From assembly GCA_965243335.1 (NCBI GenBank), contig OZ251545.1:992001-1056000 (forward strand): DNA of 64,000 bases. Direction: 5' to 3'. Below, one piece after another: positions 40,984-48,912 of the stretch (within the stretch, counting starts at the first letter, position 1; each line of letters begins with the position of its first letter). The position numbers were made by a program, and so were the translations under genes. The DNA is from JAJDXW01 sp965243335. Its GTDB lineage: Bacteria; Pseudomonadota; Gammaproteobacteria; HK1. The notes beneath the pieces were generated by a model. It worked only from the letters and a program-made list of their open reading frames with translations. It did not search any database and had not been told where the DNA came from.

Positions 40984-42124
40984 GCCGATTCAGGTACAGT
41001 GTGCGCGACTCTCGGCCGGTAATGTCGATCTCCTCGATTTCTTCATCGCAATGAAACCGATACCGCCCGCCCACCTGCAAACCGTCCAGACTGGGTCCGT
41101 GGCTCGCGATCTTTCCGGTCCGCCGCCCTTCGTCGGTAAGCAGGCCCCATGCTCCACTGCCGCGGTTGAATCGTTCGAACGCTCCCTCTACCGTGACCTC
41201 TTCGCTGGCCAGCTTGTCCACCGTCGAAAGCGCCTCCGCCAAGCGCCCCGCGTCGACCTGAGATACGGAGCGAGTCACTGGCCGATCGAATGCCGGTTCC
41301 GCCCAGGAATACCGCAGGCCCGTCCCCGACTGCGCCAGGAAGCGCAACAGCTTCAGGTATGCTCCCGCCAGATGCCCGCGATTTTCCTTGGCGACGGCAA
41401 GCGTCGCATCGGCATTTTCAGTGTTCTCGAAGAGCAGATCGACACGCGGCAAGGCCCGGCCCAGGTCGTTCTCGCCAAACAGGTCGGGCAGATTGGACGC
41501 CTCCAGAATGACCTGGAACGACCCTGCGGCAGCCGGAACCACGACGTCCAGCACGTCGTCGTCCCGACGGCGGTGATCAATCCCGATTGCGGCCCGGTAT
41601 GCATACCTCACCAGCGCCTGAACGCGATTCAGGATGCCGGTGAGAGTATTCACGCGGATGCGATGCCGCGAGGCCGCCTCGGGCGGTTCGGTAACGAGCT
41701 CGATTACGAAGTTGTTTCGCTCCCGGGCTTCCCTCAGTACGTGATTGTCTGCGGGCCTGTCGTACAACAGGAATCCCGGATCGGGAAGAAACCCGCTATC
41801 TGCGAGAGGTGTGGCCAACCTTTCCAGCCGCAACGGCTGATCGATGGCCGAGTCCACGGCCGCCAAGTAGTGTTCGTCCGGAACCGATTCGAGCAGAAGC
41901 GACCTCAAGTCGATGGCGCCGGAACGAAACAGCCGAAGCCGGTCGGGCGCAACCCCCGCGACAAGGCAGCGCTCCTCTTGCCCCCGCATGGCGTTCCCGG
42001 CGGCGCCGGGAGGCTCGGAACCCACCATCACGGCGATGTAGTGGCCTCCTATGGCGTCGCGAGCCTCGAAGACTTGAGGACCGTCGTAGTAGAACAGCGT
42101 GCTGTGATGGACAATCGTCTTCAT
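40970..42124 (-). CDS. Uncharacterised protein of a helicase-linked cassette
   Basis: I do not recognise this 384-residue protein with certainty. It begins KTIVHHSTLFYYDGPQVFEARD, has LLESVPDEHYLAAVDSAID near residue 85, ends EEIEEIDITGRESRTLYLNRHEPV, and has no transmembrane segment or P-loop. The opening YYDGPxxFEARD recalls DUF6575-type proteins, but this is from memory only. It starts with ATGA overlap on the preceding small gene and has a GGAGGCGAC site. Its end overlaps the truncated UvrD helicase. The context, coupled to a helicase inside a restriction island, suggests a defence-related sensor or adaptor. Confidence 0.6.
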   Translation of the reverse strand: MKTIVHHSTLFYYDGPQVFEARDAIGGHYIAVMVGSEPPGAAGNAMRGQEERCLVAGVAPDRLRLFRSGAIDLRSLLLESVPDEHYLAAVDSAIDQPLRLERLATPLADSGFLPDPGFLLYDRPADNHVLREARERNNFVIELVTEPPEAASRHRIRVNTLTGILNRVQALVRYAYRAAIGIDHRRRDDDVLDVVVPAAAGSFQVILEASNLPDLFGENDLGRALPRVDLLFENTENADATLAVAKENRGHLAGAYLKLLRFLAQSGTGLRYSWAEPAFDRPVTRSVSQVDAGRLAEALSTVDKLASEEVTVEGAFERFNRGSGAWGLLTDEGRRTGKIASHGPSLDGLQVGGRYRFHCDEEIEEIDITGRESRTLYLNRHEPV

Positions 42125-42507
42125 GTCGCCTCCACCGCGCACCGGCTCAGGATGTCGAACTCGGCCAGCGGCCACCAGGTATGATGGGATCGTCCTCCGG
42201 TCTGCTGTATGCTGCCCGCACCCGGTTCCAGTTGGACGCGGCATATCAGTCGCCCGCGGAAGGGCGGCAGCTTCAACGCCCGTTGGGAGTCCTCCCGTCC
42301 GGAGAACACCGACAGGCCCCGGGCGTGTCATTCGCTCACCCCGTGAAACTGGTGGAACGGCTTCTCCGCGCGCTGGGAGCGGAAGTCGTCCGCGGTGGGA
42401 GGATGCGTCCTTACCAGCCGGAACACCGCTTCCGGCGAAGTGATCTCCCGAGCCTCGTCCGGCGGGCAGCCGGGCGGCAGCGATTCACGGTACCGAGGTT
42501 CGGTCAT
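42121..42507 (-). pseudogene. Small uncharacterised gene interrupted by an in-frame TGA
   Basis: The first 59 codons begin TEPRYRESLPPGCPPDEARE and end FHQFHGVSE, then TGA (42328-42330). The same frame continues without any shift as HARGLSVFSGREDSQRALKL and ends WWPLAEFDILSRCAVEAT at a TGA that overlaps the next start as ATGA. The protein-like character on both sides and unchanged frame suggest one gene of 128 sense codons with a point mutation (for example TGC or TGT to TGA). Selenocysteine is not supported by any visible SECIS hairpin. The ATG has a strong GGGAGGGACC site. Family unknown; it heads the unit containing the 384-residue protein and the UvrD fragment. Confidence 0.6.
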
Positions 42508-42581
42508 GGTCCCTCCCACGATACCATCATACGCTGAGAGCAGCCCGGCGCGGGCCGACGTCCCGAAGACCGCGCCCGCGG

Positions 42582-42704
42582 GTCGTCGAGCACCCCCGTC
42601 CTGCCGGTGTTGTTCTGCCCGAACGGGTGCGTGAGATCGCCCCCATCGGGATCGAGCCGCCTGATGCCGCGGAAGTGTTCGATGCGAAGCGTCGCGACCC
42701 TCAT
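42582..42704 (-). pseudogene. N-terminal remnant of an OLD-type ATPase
   Basis: About 41 codons read RVATLRIEHFRGIRRL, then GGDLTHPFGQNNTGRTGVLDD. This is the first strand and a damaged Walker A (expected G-x-N-N-x-G-K-T; the lysine is arginine here) of OLD/RecF-type ATPases. Nothing further of the family is visible. The start overlaps the hsdS stop codon as ATGA, so the ATPase once followed hsdS in the operon. Confidence 0.55.
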
Positions 42705-43966
42705 GACGCGCTCCCAACGTCGAGCTGTCCGGTCACGGCGGCGGCGATGAGCGCGGCGCGACGCTCCTCGACGAGATCGATGGCCTGCCGCACCTTCGCC
42801 ATGAGTGTATCCAGCCTCGCCGTCTCGCGGTCGAGGTGGTCGGCGATTGCGCGCTGTTGCGGTAGTGTATGTACGAAGACCGGAATGTCCGTAAGGTCGG
42901 TGGCGTTGATGGCAGGGTAGTTCACGCCGACGGAGCGCCTTTCGACTTCCGCCAGGAAGGTCGGTTCCCGCAACGCAAATCTGCAATAGTGGGCATCGAA
43001 CAGGTTTCGACGGGGGCGCACCACGGCAAAGCCGGTCGAGACGACCAGGTTTGCTGGCGGTTCGTGTATCTGTGTGATCGCTTGAAGGTACGTCCTCACC
43101 GTCGAAATGATCACGTCACCGTCGCGAACCCGTCGGCGGGCGCGGCTTGGCGCGTCCTCGAACCGGTACGACGCGAGCCCGGAAATACGCCCGGAGGAAT
43201 CTACGTTTCCGATGTCGATGTACTGCATATCGAAATCGGTGGCTGTATCCTCTCCAAGAACGTCATCGTTGATCGACGCCAGGTACTTTAGCCTACGTTG
43301 CGATGACGAAACGGTGGCCGGAGCGCTAGAATCGCGCATCGGAGCGCGCGGGTCGAGTCCGCGCATGACGGCGCGGGTGATAAGGGCTTGGCGCTTCTCG
43401 GCCAGCAGGTCCAGCAGGCGCTGTTTCGCCGCCACCAGGGCATCCAGCCGCGCTGTTTCCCGGTCGAGGTAGTCGGCGATGGTGCGCTGCCTTGATAGAG
43501 GATGCACAGAAATCGGGATGTCTGCGAGGTCCGTGGTATTGATCGCGGGATAGCTCACACCTACAGAACGCTTTTCCACTTCCGCCAGGAAAGCCGGCTC
43601 CCGCAGTGCAAACCTGCAATAGCGGGCATCGAATCTGTCGCGAAGCGGGCGGACCACTGCAAAACCGGTGGAGACGACAAGGTTGTCAGGTGGTTCATGA
43701 ATCTGTGTGATCGCTTGCAGATACGTCCTCACCGTTGAAATGATCACGTCACCGTCCCGCACAAGCCGGCGGGCGCGGCTTGGCGCGTCCTCGAACCGGT
43801 ATGACGCGAGCTCGGAAATGCGTCCCGAAGAGTCTACGTTGCCGATGTCGATGTACGACATTTCGAAGTCTGCGTCGATGTCTTGCCCAAGAACATCGTC
43901 GTTGATCGACGCAAGGTATTTGAGTTTACGCTGTAAACCCGATTGTTGCGCAAATGGAAGATCCAT
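42701..43966 (-). CDS. hsdS: Type I specificity subunit HsdS with near-identical recognition domains
   Basis: This 421-residue protein has two half-subunits. The first (about residues 12-205) begins RKLKYLASINDDVLG and the second (about 225-415) begins RRLKYLASINDDVLG. Both contain YIDIGNVDSSGRIS, SYRFEDAPSRARR, RDGDVIISTVRTYLQAI, PAIN and the conserved helix IADxLDRETARLD. Each target recognition domain normally reads one half of a split site, so two nearly identical domains predict a symmetric bipartite site. The DNA repeats are close enough for recombination between halves. The ATG follows AGGAAGAATC. It belongs to the unit with hsdM upstream; hsdR lies about 8 kb further on. Confidence 0.9.
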   Translation of the reverse strand: MDLPFAQQSGLQRKLKYLASINDDVLGQDIDADFEMSYIDIGNVDSSGRISELASYRFEDAPSRARRLVRDGDVIISTVRTYLQAITQIHEPPDNLVVSTGFAVVRPLRDRFDARYCRFALREPAFLAEVEKRSVGVSYPAINTTDLADIPISVHPLSRQRTIADYLDRETARLDALVAAKQRLLDLLAEKRQALITRAVMRGLDPRAPMRDSSAPATVSSSQRRLKYLASINDDVLGEDTATDFDMQYIDIGNVDSSGRISGLASYRFEDAPSRARRRVRDGDVIISTVRTYLQAITQIHEPPANLVVSTGFAVVRPRRNLFDAHYCRFALREPTFLAEVERRSVGVNYPAINATDLTDIPVFVHTLPQQRAIADHLDRETARLDTLMAKVRQAIDLVEERRAALIAAAVTGQLDVGSAS

Positions 43967-44011
43967 GATTCTTCCTGTCGTACGGGAGGCAGGACCGAGC
44001 AAGCCCGTCAT

Positions 44012-44100
44012 TTCCCGTCACCCTCGCGAAAGTGGGGAGAAAGCGGGAGTCCAGAGACTTTCATGACTGAAGTGGATTCCCGCTTTCGCGGGAATGACGG
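44012..44100. repeat. Inverted dRS3-like repeats between hsdM and hsdS
   Basis: A perfect ATTCCC-GCTTTCGC-GGGAAT palindrome lies at 44076-44095. A degraded opposite copy, with CATTTCCCGTCACCCTCGCG and AAAGCGGGAGTCCAGAGAC, lies just before it. The pair forms an inverted repeat around a CTTTCATGACTGAAGTG centre. A short minus-strand open frame starting at the hsdM stop codon (ATGA, 44259) runs through it; I do not call it a gene. Confidence 0.65.
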
Positions 44101-44255
44101 GATAAAGAAGACCGTCAGCATGTACAGCTTACCCTCACTGGCAATGAGCATCAGCCCCACGCTGCTTCGGCCTGTCAATTCCATAGCTCGCACGGCGAAC
44201 GCATGTATGGACAGACATTTTCTGTACCTGGCAGGTAAAGCCACAGCCGCCGCGG

Positions 44256-46286
44256 TCATGCCGTCACCTCCCGCAACAATCGCGTGATCTCCTCCTCCGC
44301 CTGCTTCAGATCGGCGTCGATCTCCTCCAGCGGGCGCGGCGGCGTGTACTCGTAGAAGTGGCGGTTGAAGTTGATCTCGTAGCCCACCCGGTCCTTGCTC
44401 CGGTCCATCCAGGCGTCGGGGACGTGGGGGCGGACCTCGCGTTCGAACCAGTCGTCCACATCCTCGGCGAGGGGGATCTTCTCGAAGTCGCGCAGCTCCG
44501 AATCGGGCTCGAAGCCCGGCTCCCGCCCGCCCTTCGCAACGGGCTCGGCTTCCGGGTCCTTGTGGGTGAATACGTCGCGGAACAGCCGCTGCTCCGCCTT
44601 CTTCCAGCGCGAGCCGCGTGCGTGCAGCAGGTCCGCGATGCGCTCCCACACCGCGTTCCAGTCGCGCATCGGCTCGCGGCCGAGCGCCCGGTCGATCTCC
44701 TGGACGTCGTCCAGCAGGAACGGACAGGCGTCGAGGAAGCGGGCCTTGTCGTCGAACGTCATCCGGTAGCGGAGCCGCAGCGGCCGTTCCACGGTGACGC
44801 GGGTGTAGCCGAAGTCGGCGTTCGCGAAGACCTTCGAGCGCCCGCCGTCCCCGAAGCGGCCGTAGAGGCGCACGATCTCGTCGATCTGCCCGGCCGCGAG
44901 ATGCCGGCGCTTGTCGCCCAAGCTGCGCCGGCTCTCCGCGCTGCCACCGGGGGTCCAGAGGTCGCGCGCGTCGAGGAGCTGGATCCGGCCCCGGCGGCGC
45001 TCCTCCTTGCGGTTGGTGACGATCCAGACGTAGGTGCCGATCCCGGTGTTGTAGAACATCTGCTCGGGCAGGGCGATGACGGCTTCGAGCCAGTCGTTCT
45101 CGATGATCCAGCGCCGGATGTTGCTCTCGCCCGAGCCCGCGCCGCCGGTGAACAGCGGGGAGCCGGAGAACACGATGGCGAGCCGCGAGCCGTGCCGGTG
45201 CTCCTCCGGGCGCACCGGCTCGAACTTGGCGATCATGTGCTGGAGGAAGAGGAGCGAGCCGTCGTTCACCCTCGGCAGCCCGGCTCCGAAGCGGCCCGCG
45301 AAGCCTAGCCGGTCGTGCTCGCGCCGGACCTCGCCCTGCTGCCGCTTCCAGTCGACCCCGAAGGGCGGGTTGGTGAGGAAGTAGTCGAAGGTGTCGCCCG
45401 CGAACCGGTCCTCGATGAGGCTGTCGCCGAGGCGCACGTTGTCGCCGCCGCTGCGGCTGCCGCTCCCGCTGCCGCCGCTCCCGCCGCCGTTGTGGTCCAC
45501 CTGCTTCATCAGCATGTCGGAGGCGGCGGTGGCGTAGGCGCGCTTGTTGTAGTCCTGCCCGTAGACGTAGAGCCGGGCCTCCCGGTGGTGGTCGCGCAGC
45601 CAGCCCTGCGCCTCCGCCAGCATCCCCCCGGTGCCGCAGGCGGGGTCGAGGAGGGTGCGCACCACGCCGGGGGTGGCGAGGAGCGCGTCGTCGTCGATGA
45701 ACAGCAGCCCCACCATCAGCCGGATGACCTCGCGCGGGGTGAAGTGGTCGCCCGCGGTCTCGTTGGCAAGCTCGTTGAAGCGCCGGATCAGGTTCTCGAA
45801 GATGAGCCCCATCTGCTCGTTCGGCACCCGGTCGGGGTGCAGATCGACGCTGCGGAACCGCGAGACGATCATGTAGAGGATGTGCGACTCGCGCATCTTC
45901 TCGATCTCCGCCTCGAACTCGAAGTACTCGACGAAGATGCGGCGCACGTCGGCGGAAAAGCCCTGGATGTAGCTCACCAGGTGGTGGGCGATGTGGTCGG
46001 GGTCGCCCTTCAGCTTCTCGAAGTCGAGCGGCGAGCGGTTGTGGAAGCGCTGGCCGGCGGCCCGGTTGAGGAGGCTGTCCAAGGCCTCGCCGGTGAACCG
46101 GCCGCCCCTGCGCCGCTCGTACTCCGCCAGCACCCTGGCCTTGGTGGGCGCGAGCACGCAGTCGAAGCGGCGCAGCACGGTCATCGGCAGCATCACCCGC
46201 TCGTACTGCGGCGGGCGGTAGGGGCCGCGCAGCAGGTCCGCGATCTGCCAGATCAGGTTGGCGAAGTAGCCGTGGTCGGCGGGCAT
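44256..46286 (-). CDS. hsdM: Type I DNA methyltransferase subunit HsdM
   Basis: This 676-residue N6-adenine methyltransferase starts with the HsdM helical domain (YFANLIWQIADLLRGPYRPPQ). The AdoMet motif is LLDPACGTGGMLAEA (about 214-228) and the catalytic motif is YFLTNPPFGVDW (about 303-314). A Gly/Ser-rich insertion (GGGSGGSGSGSRSGGD, about 268-283) sits between them, absent from typical HsdM. The long C-terminal part includes GYEINFNRHFYEY and a final coiled coil LEEIDADLKQAEEEITRLL, typical of the larger HsdM subfamily. It is the first gene of the minus-strand type I island, followed by hsdS. Confidence 0.92.
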   Translation of the reverse strand: MPADHGYFANLIWQIADLLRGPYRPPQYERVMLPMTVLRRFDCVLAPTKARVLAEYERRRGGRFTGEALDSLLNRAAGQRFHNRSPLDFEKLKGDPDHIAHHLVSYIQGFSADVRRIFVEYFEFEAEIEKMRESHILYMIVSRFRSVDLHPDRVPNEQMGLIFENLIRRFNELANETAGDHFTPREVIRLMVGLLFIDDDALLATPGVVRTLLDPACGTGGMLAEAQGWLRDHHREARLYVYGQDYNKRAYATAASDMLMKQVDHNGGGSGGSGSGSRSGGDNVRLGDSLIEDRFAGDTFDYFLTNPPFGVDWKRQQGEVRREHDRLGFAGRFGAGLPRVNDGSLLFLQHMIAKFEPVRPEEHRHGSRLAIVFSGSPLFTGGAGSGESNIRRWIIENDWLEAVIALPEQMFYNTGIGTYVWIVTNRKEERRRGRIQLLDARDLWTPGGSAESRRSLGDKRRHLAAGQIDEIVRLYGRFGDGGRSKVFANADFGYTRVTVERPLRLRYRMTFDDKARFLDACPFLLDDVQEIDRALGREPMRDWNAVWERIADLLHARGSRWKKAEQRLFRDVFTHKDPEAEPVAKGGREPGFEPDSELRDFEKIPLAEDVDDWFEREVRPHVPDAWMDRSKDRVGYEINFNRHFYEYTPPRPLEEIDADLKQAEEEITRLLREVTA

Positions 46287-46685
46287 GACGCGAGTTTACG
46301 CCATGTCTGCCGCGCCGGGGGGCGGCGGGCAGAACCCCGCAAGCTCACCGACGCGGCGCCAAGCCGCAAAGTCCCGCGCGCGGGCCGGACCGTCACCGAG
46401 GCCCCGGAGCTCGCCTCGCTGCACGATTGGCTGGAATCGAACCTTCCTGGGGCCGGGGGCTATGGCTCCCAATCCGCGACCACCGAGAGGCAAGGGCTCG
46501 GGTTCCTGGGAACGGTGGCCGCGGCCGCGGTGGGGTTCGGGATCGGGAGCTGGCTGTTCGGCGGCGAGGAAGGCGAGGAATGATCCGCGGCCCCGAGCCG
46601 GACTTCGGACCGGCCGGGAGCCTGCGCCGCAGAAAGGTTCTCCCAAGATATTCCCCCTCGACTTCCGGGACCGGCCCGAACGCGG
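46287..46685. other. Region between hsdM and the acyl-CoA synthetase gene
   Basis: No gene with a credible start is seen. On the plus strand, 46414-46583 is open and reads LASLHDWLESNLPGAGGYG, then GFLGTVAAAAVGFGIGSWLFGG, a glycine-zipper membrane helix, and ends in acidic residues. It looks like the C-terminal end of a small membrane protein, but the upstream part of the frame has no start near a ribosome site. The hsdM promoter should lie here; none stands out. Confidence 0.3.
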
Positions 46686-48812
46686 TCATGGCGCTCCGGA
46701 CGGGCGGGTGACGAGGACCGCGTCGAGGGCGAGGGCGCCCTCGCCCTCGGGCCGGACGAGGAAGGGGTTGACGTCGAGGCTTTCGAGCGTATCGGCGTTC
46801 GCGGCCGCGAAGCGCGAGAGCCGGGAGAGGGCCGCCGCGAGAGCGTCCAGGTCGGCGGGGGGCCGGCCGCGGAGCCCGGTGAGGAGCGGGTAGGCGGCGA
46901 CCTCCCCGATCATGGCCCGCGCCTCGGCCTCGTCGAAGGGCGCGGCGCGGAAGGCCACGTCCTTCAGGGCCTCGACGAAGATGCCCCCCAGCCCGAACAT
47001 GACGAGCGGGCCGAACACGGGGTCGCGCTGCACCCCGAGGATGGTCTCCACCCCGCCGGTCACCATCGGCGCGACGAGGCATCCGTCGATCGCGGCGTCC
47101 GGGCGGGCGGCGCGGGCGGCGGCCACGACCTCCCCGAACGCCGCCTCGGCGCCCGCGCGGTCCGCGACCCCGAGCCGCACCCCGCCGACGTCGCTCTTGT
47201 GCGCGATGTCCGCCGACAGCACCTTGAGGACGACCGGAAAGCCGAGCGCGGCGGCGGCCTCCCCCGCCTCGGCGGCGGTCCGCGCCCGGCGCGCGGGCGC
47301 CGTCGGAACCCCGGCCGCCGCCACTGCCTCCAGGGCGGCAAGCTCGTTGACCGGCCCCGCCGGCAGGGGCGGGCTCGCCGCCGCCCCCGGCACGGCGGGC
47401 CGCGGGCGGCGCCGCTCGCGGAACGACCGTGCGAACCCCGTGAGGGCCGCGATCGCGCGCGTCGCGTGCGTCGCCTCCTCGTACACCGGGACCCCCGCCG
47501 CTTCGAGGTCCCGCGCGTAGTCCGGGGTGCAGTACCCCGCCACCGCGAAGTGCATCGCGGGGTTCGCGGCCTTGCGCTCGATCCAGGCGCTCCGGGTCGC
47601 TTCCATGAGGGCCGGATTGCGCCCGATCGACCCCTGGAAGCTCACCACGCTCCCGTAGTCCCCGTGCCGGGCGGCGAGCTCGACCGCCTGGTCGAGCAGG
47701 GTCGGGTCGTTGAGGATCTGCCCGGTCACGTCGATGGGGTTGCGGGGGGCCGCGAAGGGGACGAGGTCGAGCATCCTGCGCTGCGCCGCCTCCGGCATCG
47801 GGGCGACCTCGAGCCCGCGCCGGTTCGCGTCGTCCGCCATCAGCACCCCGACCCCGCCCGAGACGGTGACCAGCGCCACCCGCTCGTTGACCGGGCGGGA
47901 ACCGATGACGCAGCTCCGCGCGACGTCGAAGAACTCCTCGATGCTGTCCGCGCGGTACACCCCGAACTGGCGGAAGAGTGAGTCGTACACCGCGTCCTCG
48001 CCGGCGAGCGCCGCGGTGTGGGAGGCCGCCGCCGCCGCGCCCGCCTCCGTGCGCCCGAGCTTGACCGCGATCACCGGGGTCTCGCGTTGCCGGGCGCGCT
48101 CCAGGGCGGCGAGGAACTTCGCCCCGTTCCGGCAACCTTCCATGTAGAGGAGGATCGCCTCCGTGTCCGGGTCCTCGGCGAGGAACGCGGTGCAGTCCCC
48201 GATGTCCACGTCCGCCTCGTTGCCGGTGGTGAACATGTAGCTCAGGGAATGTCCGCGGTCGCGCGCGAGCATGTAGGCCACGCCGCCGAACGCCCCGCTC
48301 TGGCTGACGAGCCCGATCCGCCCCGGCGCGACGTCCTCCGCGAACGCGGGATGGAAGGAGGCCACCGCGCGGCTGCCGAAGTTCACCATCCCCATGCAGT
48401 TCGGCCCCATGAGCCGGATGCCGGCCTCGCGGGCGAGCCCCGCCATCGCCTCCTGGGCGGCGTGCCCGCCCACCTCCGCGAACCCGGAGGTGAACACCAC
48501 GAGGGCGCCGACCCCCTTCTCCGCGCACTCCTCGAGCACGCCCATCACCGCGCCGGGGGGAACGGTGCAGATGGCGAGGTCCACCGGCGCCGGGATTTCC
48601 TTGACGCTCGCGAACGCGGGCAGGCCCTGGATCGTCTCCGAGCGCGGGTTGACCGGGTAGACGGCGCCCTCGAAGCGGTTCGCGATCAGGGCCGCGACCG
48701 GGCGCCCGCCGACCTTGGTGGGCGAGGAGGAGGCCCCGAGCACCGCGATGGACCGGGGGCGGAAGAGGGGTTCGAGGGACGGGAGGTCGATGAGGGCGGA
48801 TTGATCGGACAT
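46686..48812 (-). CDS. Acetate/acyl-CoA ligase, ADP-forming
   Basis: This 708-residue single-chain NDP-forming acyl-CoA synthetase has a CoA-binding domain at the N-terminus (RSIAVLGASSSPTKVGGRPV), then a succinyl-CoA-ligase-like middle with SQSGAFGG and the phosphohistidine region AASHTAALAGEDAVYDS (about 260-275). A C-terminal ATP-grasp domain contains PVVLKVLSADIAHKSDVGGVRLG and FGLGGIFVEALKDVAFR. The reaction is acyl-CoA + ADP + Pi to acid + CoA + ATP or its reverse. Related proteins include protein acetyltransferases (Pat) with an extra GNAT domain, which is absent here. The substrate is unknown. The start at 48812 is the ATG before DQSALIDLPSLEPLFRP. Confidence 0.88.
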   Translation of the reverse strand: MSDQSALIDLPSLEPLFRPRSIAVLGASSSPTKVGGRPVAALIANRFEGAVYPVNPRSETIQGLPAFASVKEIPAPVDLAICTVPPGAVMGVLEECAEKGVGALVVFTSGFAEVGGHAAQEAMAGLAREAGIRLMGPNCMGMVNFGSRAVASFHPAFAEDVAPGRIGLVSQSGAFGGVAYMLARDRGHSLSYMFTTGNEADVDIGDCTAFLAEDPDTEAILLYMEGCRNGAKFLAALERARQRETPVIAVKLGRTEAGAAAAASHTAALAGEDAVYDSLFRQFGVYRADSIEEFFDVARSCVIGSRPVNERVALVTVSGGVGVLMADDANRRGLEVAPMPEAAQRRMLDLVPFAAPRNPIDVTGQILNDPTLLDQAVELAARHGDYGSVVSFQGSIGRNPALMEATRSAWIERKAANPAMHFAVAGYCTPDYARDLEAAGVPVYEEATHATRAIAALTGFARSFRERRRPRPAVPGAAASPPLPAGPVNELAALEAVAAAGVPTAPARRARTAAEAGEAAAALGFPVVLKVLSADIAHKSDVGGVRLGVADRAGAEAAFGEVVAAARAARPDAAIDGCLVAPMVTGGVETILGVQRDPVFGPLVMFGLGGIFVEALKDVAFRAAPFDEAEARAMIGEVAAYPLLTGLRGRPPADLDALAAALSRLSRFAAANADTLESLDVNPFLVRPEGEGALALDAVLVTRPSGAP

Positions 48813-48912
48813 TGGGGGCTCGGCGGACTCGGCGGGCGGCGGGCGGCGGGCTTCGAGTGGCCTGGGGCGCGGCGTGGCTCGCCCCGGCGCTCCGTGCCCG
48901 ACCGCCGGCAGG

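Noticed and set aside
42328..42330. Selenocysteine at the in-frame TGA
   Set aside because: No SECIS-like hairpin directly downstream is evident, and a point mutation in a decayed cassette is simpler.
44008..44259. Small minus-strand gene between hsdM and hsdS
   Set aside because: Although it starts with ATGA overlap on hsdM, more than a third of it is encoded by repeat DNA (SFPRKRE type translation) and no family is recognisable.
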